A stretch of DNA of 64,000 nucleotides from contig NZ_QEKW01000001.1 in assembly GCF_003096675.1 (NCBI RefSeq), positions 930,001-994,000 of the forward strand. Reading direction: 5' to 3'. Shown piece by piece: positions 23,630 through 30,706 of this stretch. Under the pieces are notes generated by a model, which ran no database searches, was not told the origin of the DNA, and worked only from the letters and a program-made list of their open reading frames with translations. The position numbers were made by a program, and so were the translations under genes. Numbering within the stretch: position 1 is the stretch's first letter; the number at the start of each line of letters is the position of its first letter. Source of the DNA: Actinomycetospora cinnamomea (GTDB taxonomy: Bacteria; Actinomycetota; Actinomycetes; Mycobacteriales; Pseudonocardiaceae).

Positions 23630-23664
23630 GACCCCACCGTAACGCGGTGCACCCGGGCGGCCGG

Positions 23665-24981
23665 TCAGCTGCCGGGGATCCAGGACGTGCCCGCCAGCGG
23701 CACCCGGGCCATCGCGGCGGACTCCACGGTGAGCGCCACGAGGTCCTCGGGTTCGAGGTGCTGCACGTGGGCCTTGCCGCAGGCGCGGGCCAGCGTCTGG
23801 GTCTCCATCGTCAGCACCCGCAGGTAGTTGGCGAGCCGGTGACCGGCCTCGACGGGGTCGAGCCGGGCGGCGAGCTCCGGGTCCTGGGTGGTGATCCCGG
23901 CCGGGTCCCGCCCGTCCTGGAAGTCGTCGTAGTAGCCCGCGGCCGAGCCGATCGCCTCGTACTCGGCGGCGAAGCGCGGGTCGTTGTCGCCGAGGGCGAT
24001 GAGCGCGGCGGTGCCGATCGCCACCGCGTCCGCGCCCAGCGCCAGCGCCTTGGCGACGTCGGCGCCGGTGCGGATGCCGCCGGAGACGACGAGCTGCACC
24101 TTGCGGTGCACGCCGAGCTCGCGCAGCGCCTGCGCCGCCTGCGGGATGGCCGCGAGGATCGGGATGCCGACGTGCTCGATGAACACCTCCTGCGTGGCGG
24201 CCGTGCCACCCTGCATCCCGTCGACCACGACGACGTCCGCGCCGGCGGCCACCGCCAGCTTGACGTCGTAGTAGGTCCGGGTGGCGCCGACCTTGACGTA
24301 GACCGGCTTCTCCCAGTCGGTGATCTCCCGCAGCTCGCCGATCTTGATCGCGAGGTCGTCCGGGCCCGTCCAGTCGGGGTGGCGGCAGGCGGAGCGCTGG
24401 TCGATGCCGGGCGGGAGCGTGCGCATGTCGGCCACGCGATCGGAGATCTTCTGCCCCAGCAGCATCCCGCCGCCCCCGGGCTTCGCGCCCTGGCCGAGCA
24501 CGACCTCGATGGCGTCCGCGGCCCGCAGGTGGTCCGGGTTCATCCCGTACCGGCTCGGCAGCAGCTGGTAGACCAGCGTCTTCGACTCGCCGCGCTCCTC
24601 GTCGGTCATCCCGCCGTCGCCGGTGGTCGTCGACGTGCCGACCTCGCTGGCCCCGCGTCCCAGCGCCTCCTTCGCCTGCGCGGAGAGCGCGCCGAAGCTC
24701 ATGCCGGCGATGGTCACCGGGATGTCGAGGTGCAGCGGACGGGTGGCGTGGCGGTCGCCGAGGACGACGTCGGTGTCGCAGCGCTCGCGGTAGCCCTCGA
24801 GGGGGTAGCGCGACATCGAGGCACCGAGGACGAGCAGGTCGTCGAAGTGGGGCACGGCGCGCTTGGCGCCCCAGCCGCGGATGTCGTAGACGCCGGTGCG
24901 GGCGGCGTGCTGGATGGCGGCGATGGTGGCGCGGTCGAACGTGGCCGACTCCCGCAGCCCCCGCTCGGCGGGGTCCTTCAT
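23665..24981 (-). CDS. mgsC: N-methylglutamate synthase subunit C (glutamate-synthase FMN domain)
   Basis: 438 residues corresponding to the central FMN/Fe-S domain of the glutamate synthase large subunit: MSFGALSAQAKEALGRGA, GTSTTTGDGGM, IEVVLGQGAKPGGGGMLLG, VVDGMQGGTAATQEVF, VVSGGIRTGADVAKALALGA. In MgsABC the large GOGAT polypeptide is split into three genes and transfers the methylamine group of gamma-glutamylmethylamide to 2-oxoglutarate, giving N-methylglutamate. Overlaps mgsB by ATGA. The alternative, a true ammonia-type glutamate synthase, is less likely because gmaS and mgd genes are next door and no gltD is present. Confidence 0.82.
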   Translation of the reverse strand: MKDPAERGLRESATFDRATIAAIQHAARTGVYDIRGWGAKRAVPHFDDLLVLGASMSRYPLEGYRERCDTDVVLGDRHATRPLHLDIPVTIAGMSFGALSAQAKEALGRGASEVGTSTTTGDGGMTDEERGESKTLVYQLLPSRYGMNPDHLRAADAIEVVLGQGAKPGGGGMLLGQKISDRVADMRTLPPGIDQRSACRHPDWTGPDDLAIKIGELREITDWEKPVYVKVGATRTYYDVKLAVAAGADVVVVDGMQGGTAATQEVFIEHVGIPILAAIPQAAQALRELGVHRKVQLVVSGGIRTGADVAKALALGADAVAIGTAALIALGDNDPRFAAEYEAIGSAAGYYDDFQDGRDPAGITTQDPELAARLDPVEAGHRLANYLRVLTMETQTLARACGKAHVQHLEPEDLVALTVESAAMARVPLAGTSWIPGS

Positions 24982-25646
24982 CCGTAGCTCCCGTGGTCGC
25001 CCGTGAAGTGGTAGAGGGTCCGCGCCGAGCCGTACCGGCGGAACTCCTCGGGCCGGTGGTCGAGACCCGCCGCCGCGAGGAGCTCGGCGAGCTCGGCGCG
25101 GTGCTCGTCGCGCATCTCCTTCTCGACGCAGTCCGCCCCGAGCGTGCCGGTCCTGCCGCGGACGTAGAGCCGCGCCTCGTAGATCGAGTCACCGAGCCCG
25201 TCGCCCGCGTCGCCGCAGACCACCAGCCGGCCCGCCTGCGCCATGAACGCGCCCATCGCGCCGATGTCGCCGCCGACCACGATGTCGCTGCCCTTCATCG
25301 AGATCCCGCAGCGCATCGACGCCCGGCCCTCGATCACCAGCAGCCCACCGCGGCCCGTGGCGCCGGCGGACTGCGACGCGTCGCCGCGCACCCGCACCGA
25401 GCCCGACATCATGTTCTCGGCGACGCCGTTGCCCACCGAACCGTCGACGACGACGTGCGCGCGCTGGTTCATCCCCGCGCAGAAGTAGCCCGCATGGCCG
25501 CGCACGCGGACGTCGATCTCGTCGTGGACGCCCGCCGCGATCGAGTGGGCCCCGGCGGGGTGGAGCACCTCGTAGGACCGCGCGGTCGGGGCGTGGAGCT
25601 CGGCGTTGAGCGCGCGGACCCCCACCTCGTGCAGGTCGACCGTCAC
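24978..25646 (-). CDS. mgsB: N-methylglutamate synthase subunit B (GXGXG domain)
   Basis: About 222 residues forming the right-handed beta-helix GXGXG domain found at the C-terminus of glutamate synthase: repeats such as VVVDGSVGNGVAENMMSG, VRVRGDASQSAGATG, IVVGGDIGAMGAFMAQAG and LVVCGDAGDGLGDSIYE. It is a structural subunit with no catalytic residues of its own. Start uncertain: GTG 25646 leaves a 38-bp gap to mgsA, whereas GTG 25697 would overlap mgsA by 13 bp and has AAGG upstream. Its stop overlaps the mgsC start. Confidence 0.8.
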   Translation of the reverse strand: MTVDLHEVGVRALNAELHAPTARSYEVLHPAGAHSIAAGVHDEIDVRVRGHAGYFCAGMNQRAHVVVDGSVGNGVAENMMSGSVRVRGDASQSAGATGRGGLLVIEGRASMRCGISMKGSDIVVGGDIGAMGAFMAQAGRLVVCGDAGDGLGDSIYEARLYVRGRTGTLGADCVEKEMRDEHRAELAELLAAAGLDHRPEEFRRYGSARTLYHFTGDHGSYG

Positions 25647-25684
25647 CGCCGGGGCGGGGTCCCGCTCCCCGGCCTCGGCCCGGC

Positions 25685-26578
25685 TCAGCGCTGCCACGTG
25701 TAGACCTTGCCGGGATCCGGCTCGAAGATGCGGGCCTCGCCGATGCCGGGCAGCTCGGCCAGTGCCCGGAACTCCGAGGCCATGGCGACCCAGCGCGGGT
25801 GCTCGGCGATCACGGCCGGCTTGCAGGCGATCTCGTCGCGGACCACCGCGAAGCCGTCGGCGGTCGTGACGAGCAGCGTGTAGAAGCCGTCGAAGGTCTC
25901 CCCGAGGCGCAGCAGGGCCTTCTCGAGGTCGTCGCCGTCGGCGAGGCACGCCGCGACGAAGCGGGCGCCGACCTCGGTGTCGTTCTCGGAGTCGAAGGTG
26001 ACGCCCCTGCGCTCGAGCTCCCGGCGGATCGTGGCGTGGTTGGAGAACGACCCGTTGTGCACCAGGCACTGGTCGGGCCCCACCGAGTACGGGTGGCAGC
26101 CCTCCGGGTTGATCGCGGACTCGGTGGCCATGCGGGTGTGGGCGAGGCCCTGCCAGCCGCTGACCTCCCGCAGGCCGTAGGTCCGGGCGAGGTCCTGCGG
26201 GTGGCCCGCGCCCTTGTAGACCACGACGTCGTCGCCCCGCCCGACGACGAGCGCCTCGGGAGCGGCGGCGGTCACCGCGGCGGCGAGCGTCTCCCCCGTC
26301 ACCGGTGCGGTGAGCACGGTGGTGTCCCCCGCCCGGCTCGCGGTGACGTCGGGTGTCCCGGGCAGCAGCGCGGCCACGGAGCGGTCGAGATCGCCGGGAG
26401 CCCGCAGGACCGACACGGCGGCCTGGCCCCCCGGGTTGCGACGGTCGTCGCCGTACACGGCGACGCCCACCGAGTCGGGCCCGCGCTCGGACACGCCGCA
26501 CAGCATGTCGTCGAGGAGGCGGCCGAGCATCGGGTGCAGCTCGGGATCGCGGAGGTGGAGACCGATGATGCCGCACAC
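25685..26578 (-). CDS. mgsA: N-methylglutamate synthase subunit A (class II glutamine amidotransferase)
   Basis: 297 residues of the Ntn glutaminase family. The start is fixed by chemistry: the nucleophile must be Cys2, and GTG 26578 gives M-C-G-I-I-G-L, with AGGAAGG about 11 nt upstream; GTG 26587 would put three residues before the Cys. Other family marks are HTRMATES, VHNGSFSNHATIRREL and SENDTEVGARF. It should release methylamine from gamma-glutamylmethylamide, or ammonia from glutamine, for transfer by MgsC. First gene of the minus-strand mgsABC run; a 21-bp palindrome lies 116 nt upstream. Confidence 0.82.
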   Translation of the reverse strand: MCGIIGLHLRDPELHPMLGRLLDDMLCGVSERGPDSVGVAVYGDDRRNPGGQAAVSVLRAPGDLDRSVAALLPGTPDVTASRAGDTTVLTAPVTGETLAAAVTAAAPEALVVGRGDDVVVYKGAGHPQDLARTYGLREVSGWQGLAHTRMATESAINPEGCHPYSVGPDQCLVHNGSFSNHATIRRELERRGVTFDSENDTEVGARFVAACLADGDDLEKALLRLGETFDGFYTLLVTTADGFAVVRDEIACKPAVIAEHPRWVAMASEFRALAELPGIGEARIFEPDPGKVYTWQR

Positions 26579-26693
26579 GGGGCTCACCTTCCTGCGTCCA
26601 AGGAGGACCGGGTCGGAGTACTACCACGAAACTACGTTGCGCCGTACGAAACGTCGAGGCCTCCCCGACGCGGCGTCGCGGGTGCACCCGATT

Positions 26694-26714
26694 TTGGTCT
26701 GAAAGGCAGACCAA
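26694..26714. promoter_or_regulatory. Perfect palindrome, candidate GntR/FadR operator upstream of mgsA
   Basis: Arms TTGGTCTG and CAGACCAA are exact inverted repeats around a 5-nt spacer. The arms match the TTGGTC..GACCAA pattern common for FadR-subfamily regulators such as PdhR and LldR. The site lies between the mgsA start (26578) and the stop of the gntR gene (26775). Confidence 0.65.
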
Positions 26715-26774
26715 GACGAACGGCAACGATAGGAGTCCCACCCCACACCGTGTCCAGGCCGTGGGCGGCGTGGC

Positions 26775-27506
26775 TCAGCTGGCGGGCCACTCCGCGTCGT
26801 CCACCCCGTCCTCGTCGGCGCCGAAGACGATGATCCTCAGCTGGCGGCGCGAATGCTCCAGGTGCGCGCGCATCGCCTCGGCCGCACCGTCGGCGTCCCC
26901 CCGGCGGACGGCGTCGAGGACGGCCTGGTGATCACGCAGGGTCTCCTCGACCGGCTCCCGGAACGGCAGGAGGTCCCGCGGGCTGAAGAGCTCCCCGCGA
27001 GCCGTCTCGACGGCCTCCTCCAGCCGCTCGTTGCGGGCGGCCCGGGCGAGGGCGATGTGGAAGCGGGAGTCGGCCTGGCGGAAGGCGGTCCGGCCGATGA
27101 CGTCGTGCAGGGCCTCGACCGCCTCGCGCACGGGGACCAGGCTGCTCTCGGTGTGCCGGCGCGCGGCGAGCACCGCGGTCTCGGTCTCCAGCGCGATCCG
27201 GAAGTCCAGGATGTCGTCGATCTCGCCCACCTGTGCCCGCATGCGCGCCCGCCACGCCTCGGCCGGCCGGCGGAGCTCGGTGACGTAGGTGCCTCCGCTC
27301 GAGCCGCGTCGGACCTCGACGTAGCCGTCCTCGCGCAGCTGGCGGATGGCCTCGCGCAGGCTGATGCGGGCCACACCCAGCTGCTCGGCGAGCTCCCGCT
27401 CCGCAGGCAGGCGCTCTCCCGGGCTGACGTCACCGCGGTGGATCCGCATCCTGAGGTGGTCGGCCACCGCCTGCGCCAGCGTGGTGGACGTGACCTGGCG
27501 GGCCAT
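26775..27506 (-). CDS. GntR family (FadR subfamily) regulator, probable regulator of the NMG genes
   Basis: 243 residues. Winged helix in the first 75 residues (LRMRIHRGDVSPGERLPAER, LGVARISLREAIRQLREDGY, RRGSSGGTYV). The C-terminal FCD all-helical effector domain covers about 95-230, with the metal/ligand residues D..R of ILDFRIALE, HIALARAARN and DHQAVLDAV. It lies between mgsABC (same strand) and gmaS (divergent), and GGTC/GACC palindromes occur in both promoters. It is therefore the natural candidate repressor of the methylamine pathway. ATG 27506. Confidence 0.85.
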   Translation of the reverse strand: MARQVTSTTLAQAVADHLRMRIHRGDVSPGERLPAERELAEQLGVARISLREAIRQLREDGYVEVRRGSSGGTYVTELRRPAEAWRARMRAQVGEIDDILDFRIALETETAVLAARRHTESSLVPVREAVEALHDVIGRTAFRQADSRFHIALARAARNERLEEAVETARGELFSPRDLLPFREPVEETLRDHQAVLDAVRRGDADGAAEAMRAHLEHSRRQLRIIVFGADEDGVDDAEWPAS

Positions 27507-27571
27507 GAGCCGGAGGGTACCGCGAGCCGTCACCCTGCGTGATCCACGCGCGAGCGGCGGGTGTGACGGGG

Positions 27572-27611
27572 TTGACACTCCGCCCCCGGCCCGGTTGCCT
27601 GACCAATGGTC
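27572..27611 (+). promoter_or_regulatory. gmaS promoter region with second GACCA-A-TGGTC operator
   Basis: A -35-like TTGACA at 27572-27577 is followed by an 11-bp palindrome GACCAATGGTC at 27601-27611. Its half site GACCA/TGGTC is also present in the palindrome upstream of mgsA. The -10 hexamer is not obvious. The site is 60 nt before the gmaS start, so a bound regulator could block the promoter. Confidence 0.5.
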
Positions 27612-27671
27612 CTAAGTCCACACCTTGCAGGCCCGACGAGGTCGTCGGTCGTCGCGACGGAGGAGGCCGCC

Positions 27672-29024
27672 ATGGGTGACGCACGGAGCGATCTACGGGA
27701 ACGCGCCGAGGCCGACGGCATCGAGTTCTTCCTGGCCATGTTCGTGGACCTCCACGGCAAGCCGTGCGCCAAGGCGGTCCCGTTCTCGTCGTTCGACCTG
27801 CTCATGGACGGGGGTGCCGGCTTCGCCGGGTACGCCGCGGGCGACCTCGGGCAGTCCCCGGCCGACCCGGACGTGCTCGCCGTCCCGGACCCGAGGTCGT
27901 ACACGCCCCTGCCGTGGAAGCCCGGTGTCGCGGTGCTGCACTGCGACCCGCACGTCGACGGCCGCCCGTGGCCCTACGCGCCCCGGGTGATCCTGCGCCG
28001 CCAGCTCGACGAGCTCGCCGAGAAGCGCGGCTGGATCCTCAACACCGGCACCGAGCTCGAGTACAGCCTCCTGCGCCGCCGCGAGGACGGGACCCTGGAG
28101 ATCGCCGACCCGCACGACACCGCCGCCAAGCCCTGCTACGAGGTCAAGGGCCTCACGCGCATGTGGGACCACCTGTCCACCGTGTCGAAGCACCTGAACA
28201 CGTTGCAGTGGGGCAACTACGCGAACGACCACGAGGACGGCAACGGCCAGTTCGAGAACAACTGGCACTACGCGGACGCGCTGACCACCGCCGACCGCAC
28301 GATCTTCTTCCGCTACATGATCCACATGCTGGCGCACGACGCCGGCATGGTCGCGACGTTCATGCCCAAGCCGTTCAGCCACGTCACCGGCAACGGGCTC
28401 CACGTGCACCAGAGCCTGTGGACGCAGGACGGCACACCGCTGTTCGAGGACACGTCGGACGCGCTCGGCCTGTCGCCCCTCGCGTACCACTACCTGGGCG
28501 GGCTGATCGAGCACGGCCGGGCGGTCGCGGGCGTCATCTGCCCCACCGTCAACTCCTACAAGCGCATCGGCGTCGGCGCCCCCACCTCCGGCTCGACCTG
28601 GGCGCCGGCCTACGTCGCCTACGGCGGCAACAACCGCACGGTGATGCTGCGCGTGCCCGAGGGCGGGCGCATCGAGCACCGGGGGGTCGACGGGTCGGCG
28701 AACCCCTACCTGGCCGCCACCGCGCTGCTCGCCGCCGGCCTCGACGGCATCGACCGGGAGCTCGACCCGGGCGCGGTCACCGACGACAACCTCTTCGCCC
28801 TGCACCCCGACGAGGTGCGCGCCCGCGGCATCCAGCACCTGCCGCGCACGCTCGACCGGGCCGTCGAGGAGCTCGTCGCCGACGACGTCCTGCGGGCCGC
28901 GTTCGGCAAGACCTCGGGCGGCGACTTCATCGACTACTTCGCCGCGGTCAAGCAGCAGGAGTTCGACGAGTACCACGCCTCCGTCTCGGACTGGGAGGTC
29001 CGGCGGTACCTGACCCAGGCGTGA
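27672..29024 (+). CDS. gmaS: Gamma-glutamylmethylamide synthetase (type III glutamine synthetase-like)
   Basis: 450 residues from ATG 27672, behind GGAGGAGG. Glutamine synthetase motifs: NTGTELEYSLL (metal Glu), NGQFENNWHYAD, GNGLHVHQSLW (metal His), NSYKRIGVGAPTSGSTWAP and NRTVMLRVPEGGRIEHRG. The N-terminal GAGFAGYAAGDLG and PDPRSYTPLPWKPGVAVL are of the GlnT/GmaS kind, not housekeeping GlnA, which also lacks such neighbours. GmaS joins methylamine to glutamate with ATP. First gene of the plus-strand operon with mgdABCD, 32 bp ahead of mgdA. Confidence 0.85.
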   Translation: MGDARSDLRERAEADGIEFFLAMFVDLHGKPCAKAVPFSSFDLLMDGGAGFAGYAAGDLGQSPADPDVLAVPDPRSYTPLPWKPGVAVLHCDPHVDGRPWPYAPRVILRRQLDELAEKRGWILNTGTELEYSLLRRREDGTLEIADPHDTAAKPCYEVKGLTRMWDHLSTVSKHLNTLQWGNYANDHEDGNGQFENNWHYADALTTADRTIFFRYMIHMLAHDAGMVATFMPKPFSHVTGNGLHVHQSLWTQDGTPLFEDTSDALGLSPLAYHYLGGLIEHGRAVAGVICPTVNSYKRIGVGAPTSGSTWAPAYVAYGGNNRTVMLRVPEGGRIEHRGVDGSANPYLAATALLAAGLDGIDRELDPGAVTDDNLFALHPDEVRARGIQHLPRTLDRAVEELVADDVLRAAFGKTSGGDFIDYFAAVKQQEFDEYHASVSDWEVRRYLTQA

Positions 29025-29056
29025 GACCCCGGACCGGAACGGACTGGAGGACCTCG

Positions 29057-30367
29057 GTGTCCACCTCGCACGGCACAGCCCGCACGAACGGCAACGGGCA
29101 CGCGCGCACCAGGTCGGGGCTGCGCGGCTACTCGGCCTGGAGCCTGCTGCGTCACGGGCTCTCGCGGTCCGGGTGGCCGCGGGCGTGGCGGGAGCACGAG
29201 CTGCGCGACCGCTACGACGCGGTGATCATCGGTGGCGGGGTGCACGGTCTGGCGACGGCCTACTACCTGGCGCGGGACCACGGCATGCGCCACATCGCGG
29301 TGCTCGAGCGCGCCTACGTGGGCAGCGGCGGGTCGGGGCGCAACACGGCGATCCTGCGGTCGAACTACCTCACGCCGGAGGGTGTGCGCTTCTACGACCG
29401 GTCGATCCAGCTCTACGAGCACCTGGCCGCGGACCTGAACTTCAACGTGATGTTCTCCCAGCGCGGGCACCTGACGTTGGCCCACAACGACGCCTCGTTG
29501 CGCACGATGCGCTGGCGCACCGAGGTCAACAAGCTCCAGGGCGTGGACTCCGAGGTGATCGGCCCGGACCGCATCGGCGAGCTGGTGCCGTACCTGGACA
29601 CCTCGGCCGAGACCCGCTATCCGATCCTGGGGGCGCTGTACCACCCGCCGGGCGGGATCGTGCGCCACGACGCGGTGGTGTGGGGCTACGCCCGCGGGGC
29701 GGACGCGCACGGGGTGCACATCCACCAGCAGACCGAGGTCACCGGCATCGACGTCGAGCACGGCCGGGTGCGCGGGTTACGCACGAACCGGGGACGGATC
29801 GCGACCCCGGTGGTGCTCAACGCCACCGCGGGCTGGTCGAGCCTGGTCTCGCACCAGGCCGGGGTCGAGATGCCGGTGCAGACCTTCCCGCTGCAGGCCG
29901 CGGTGACCGAGCCGGTGCGCCCGTTCCTCGACACCGTCGTGGTCTCGGGGACGCTGCACGTCTACGTGTCCCAGACCGACCGCGGCGAGCTGGTGTTCGG
30001 CGCCTCGGTGGACCCGTTCGCCTCGTACTCGATCCGGGGGTCGCTGGAGTTCACCGAGGGCATCGCCGGGCACGTGCTGGAGCTGATGCCCGCACTGCAC
30101 CGGATGCGGCTGCTGCGTCAGTGGGCCGGGTTGTGCGACATGACCCCGGACTACTCGCCGATCATGGGCCCGACCCCGGTGGAGGGGTTCTACGTCGACG
30201 TCGGGTGGGGCACCTACGGCTTCAAGGCCGGCCCGGTCTCCGGGGAGGCGATGGCCGCCTGCATCGCCGACGGCAAGCCGCCCGAGATCATCTCCGCGTT
30301 CGGGCTCGACCGCTTCGCCGACGGACGTCTCGTCGGCGAGAAGGGAGCGGCCGCGGTGGGCCACTAG
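29057..30367 (+). CDS. mgdA: N-methylglutamate dehydrogenase subunit A (sarcosine oxidase beta-like)
   Basis: 436 residues from GTG 29057 after GGAGG. FAD-binding IIGGGVHGLATAYYLARDHG begins near residue 56, and GSGGSGRNTAILRSNYLTPEG is the SoxB block after it. The C-terminus holds the DAO-fold closing motif GWGTYGFKAGPVSGEAMA. The leader YSAWSLLRHGLSRSGWPRAWR is the usual SoxB N-terminus. In the heterotetramer this subunit oxidises the N-methyl group. It is assigned to N-methylglutamate rather than sarcosine because gmaS is directly upstream and no glyA or serine-cycle gene is nearby. Confidence 0.8.
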   Translation: MSTSHGTARTNGNGHARTRSGLRGYSAWSLLRHGLSRSGWPRAWREHELRDRYDAVIIGGGVHGLATAYYLARDHGMRHIAVLERAYVGSGGSGRNTAILRSNYLTPEGVRFYDRSIQLYEHLAADLNFNVMFSQRGHLTLAHNDASLRTMRWRTEVNKLQGVDSEVIGPDRIGELVPYLDTSAETRYPILGALYHPPGGIVRHDAVVWGYARGADAHGVHIHQQTEVTGIDVEHGRVRGLRTNRGRIATPVVLNATAGWSSLVSHQAGVEMPVQTFPLQAAVTEPVRPFLDTVVVSGTLHVYVSQTDRGELVFGASVDPFASYSIRGSLEFTEGIAGHVLELMPALHRMRLLRQWAGLCDMTPDYSPIMGPTPVEGFYVDVGWGTYGFKAGPVSGEAMAACIADGKPPEIISAFGLDRFADGRLVGEKGAAAVGH

Positions 30368-30418
30368 CCCGACTCCCGCCGACCCGCCCCTTCCCGTGCC
30401 CTTCCCGAGGTGATCACT

Positions 30419-30706
30419 GTGATGCTGCTCCCCTGCCCCTGGTGCGGGCCCCGCCACGCGGGAGAGTTCCGGTTCCACGGCGCGGCCGGGACCCGACCCG
30501 ACCCCGCCACGACCACGCCCGAGCAGTGGCGGCGCTACCTGTACGTCCACGACAACCCCCGCGGCTGGCAGACCGAGTCCTGGTACCACTCCGCCGGCTG
30601 CCGCCGATTCCTCACCGTCGAACGGAACACCCTCACCCACGAGGTGCGCTCGGCCCGCGACACGCAGCTGGACGCAGCGCCGAACGCAGCGGAGGACGCC
30701 CGATGA
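30419..30706 (+). CDS. mgdB: N-methylglutamate dehydrogenase subunit B (sarcosine oxidase delta-like)
   Basis: About 95 residues. The zinc-binding start LLPCPWCGPRHAGEFRF and the later YHSAGCRRFLTVERNT are the SoxD family marks; W in DNPRGWQTESWYHSAGC is typical. Small structural subunit that holds a zinc ion in the heterotetramer. GTG 30419 and ATG 30422 both suit the CGAGG site; an earlier GTG 30410 is also in frame. Its TGA overlaps the mgdC ATG by 4 bp. Confidence 0.82.
   Translation: MMLLPCPWCGPRHAGEFRFHGAAGTRPDPATTTPEQWRRYLYVHDNPRGWQTESWYHSAGCRRFLTVERNTLTHEVRSARDTQLDAAPNAAEDAR

Noticed and set aside
23665-26578. Housekeeping ammonia-dependent glutamate synthase
   Set aside because: The large subunit is split into three genes, gltD is missing, and gmaS/mgd-type genes are adjacent.
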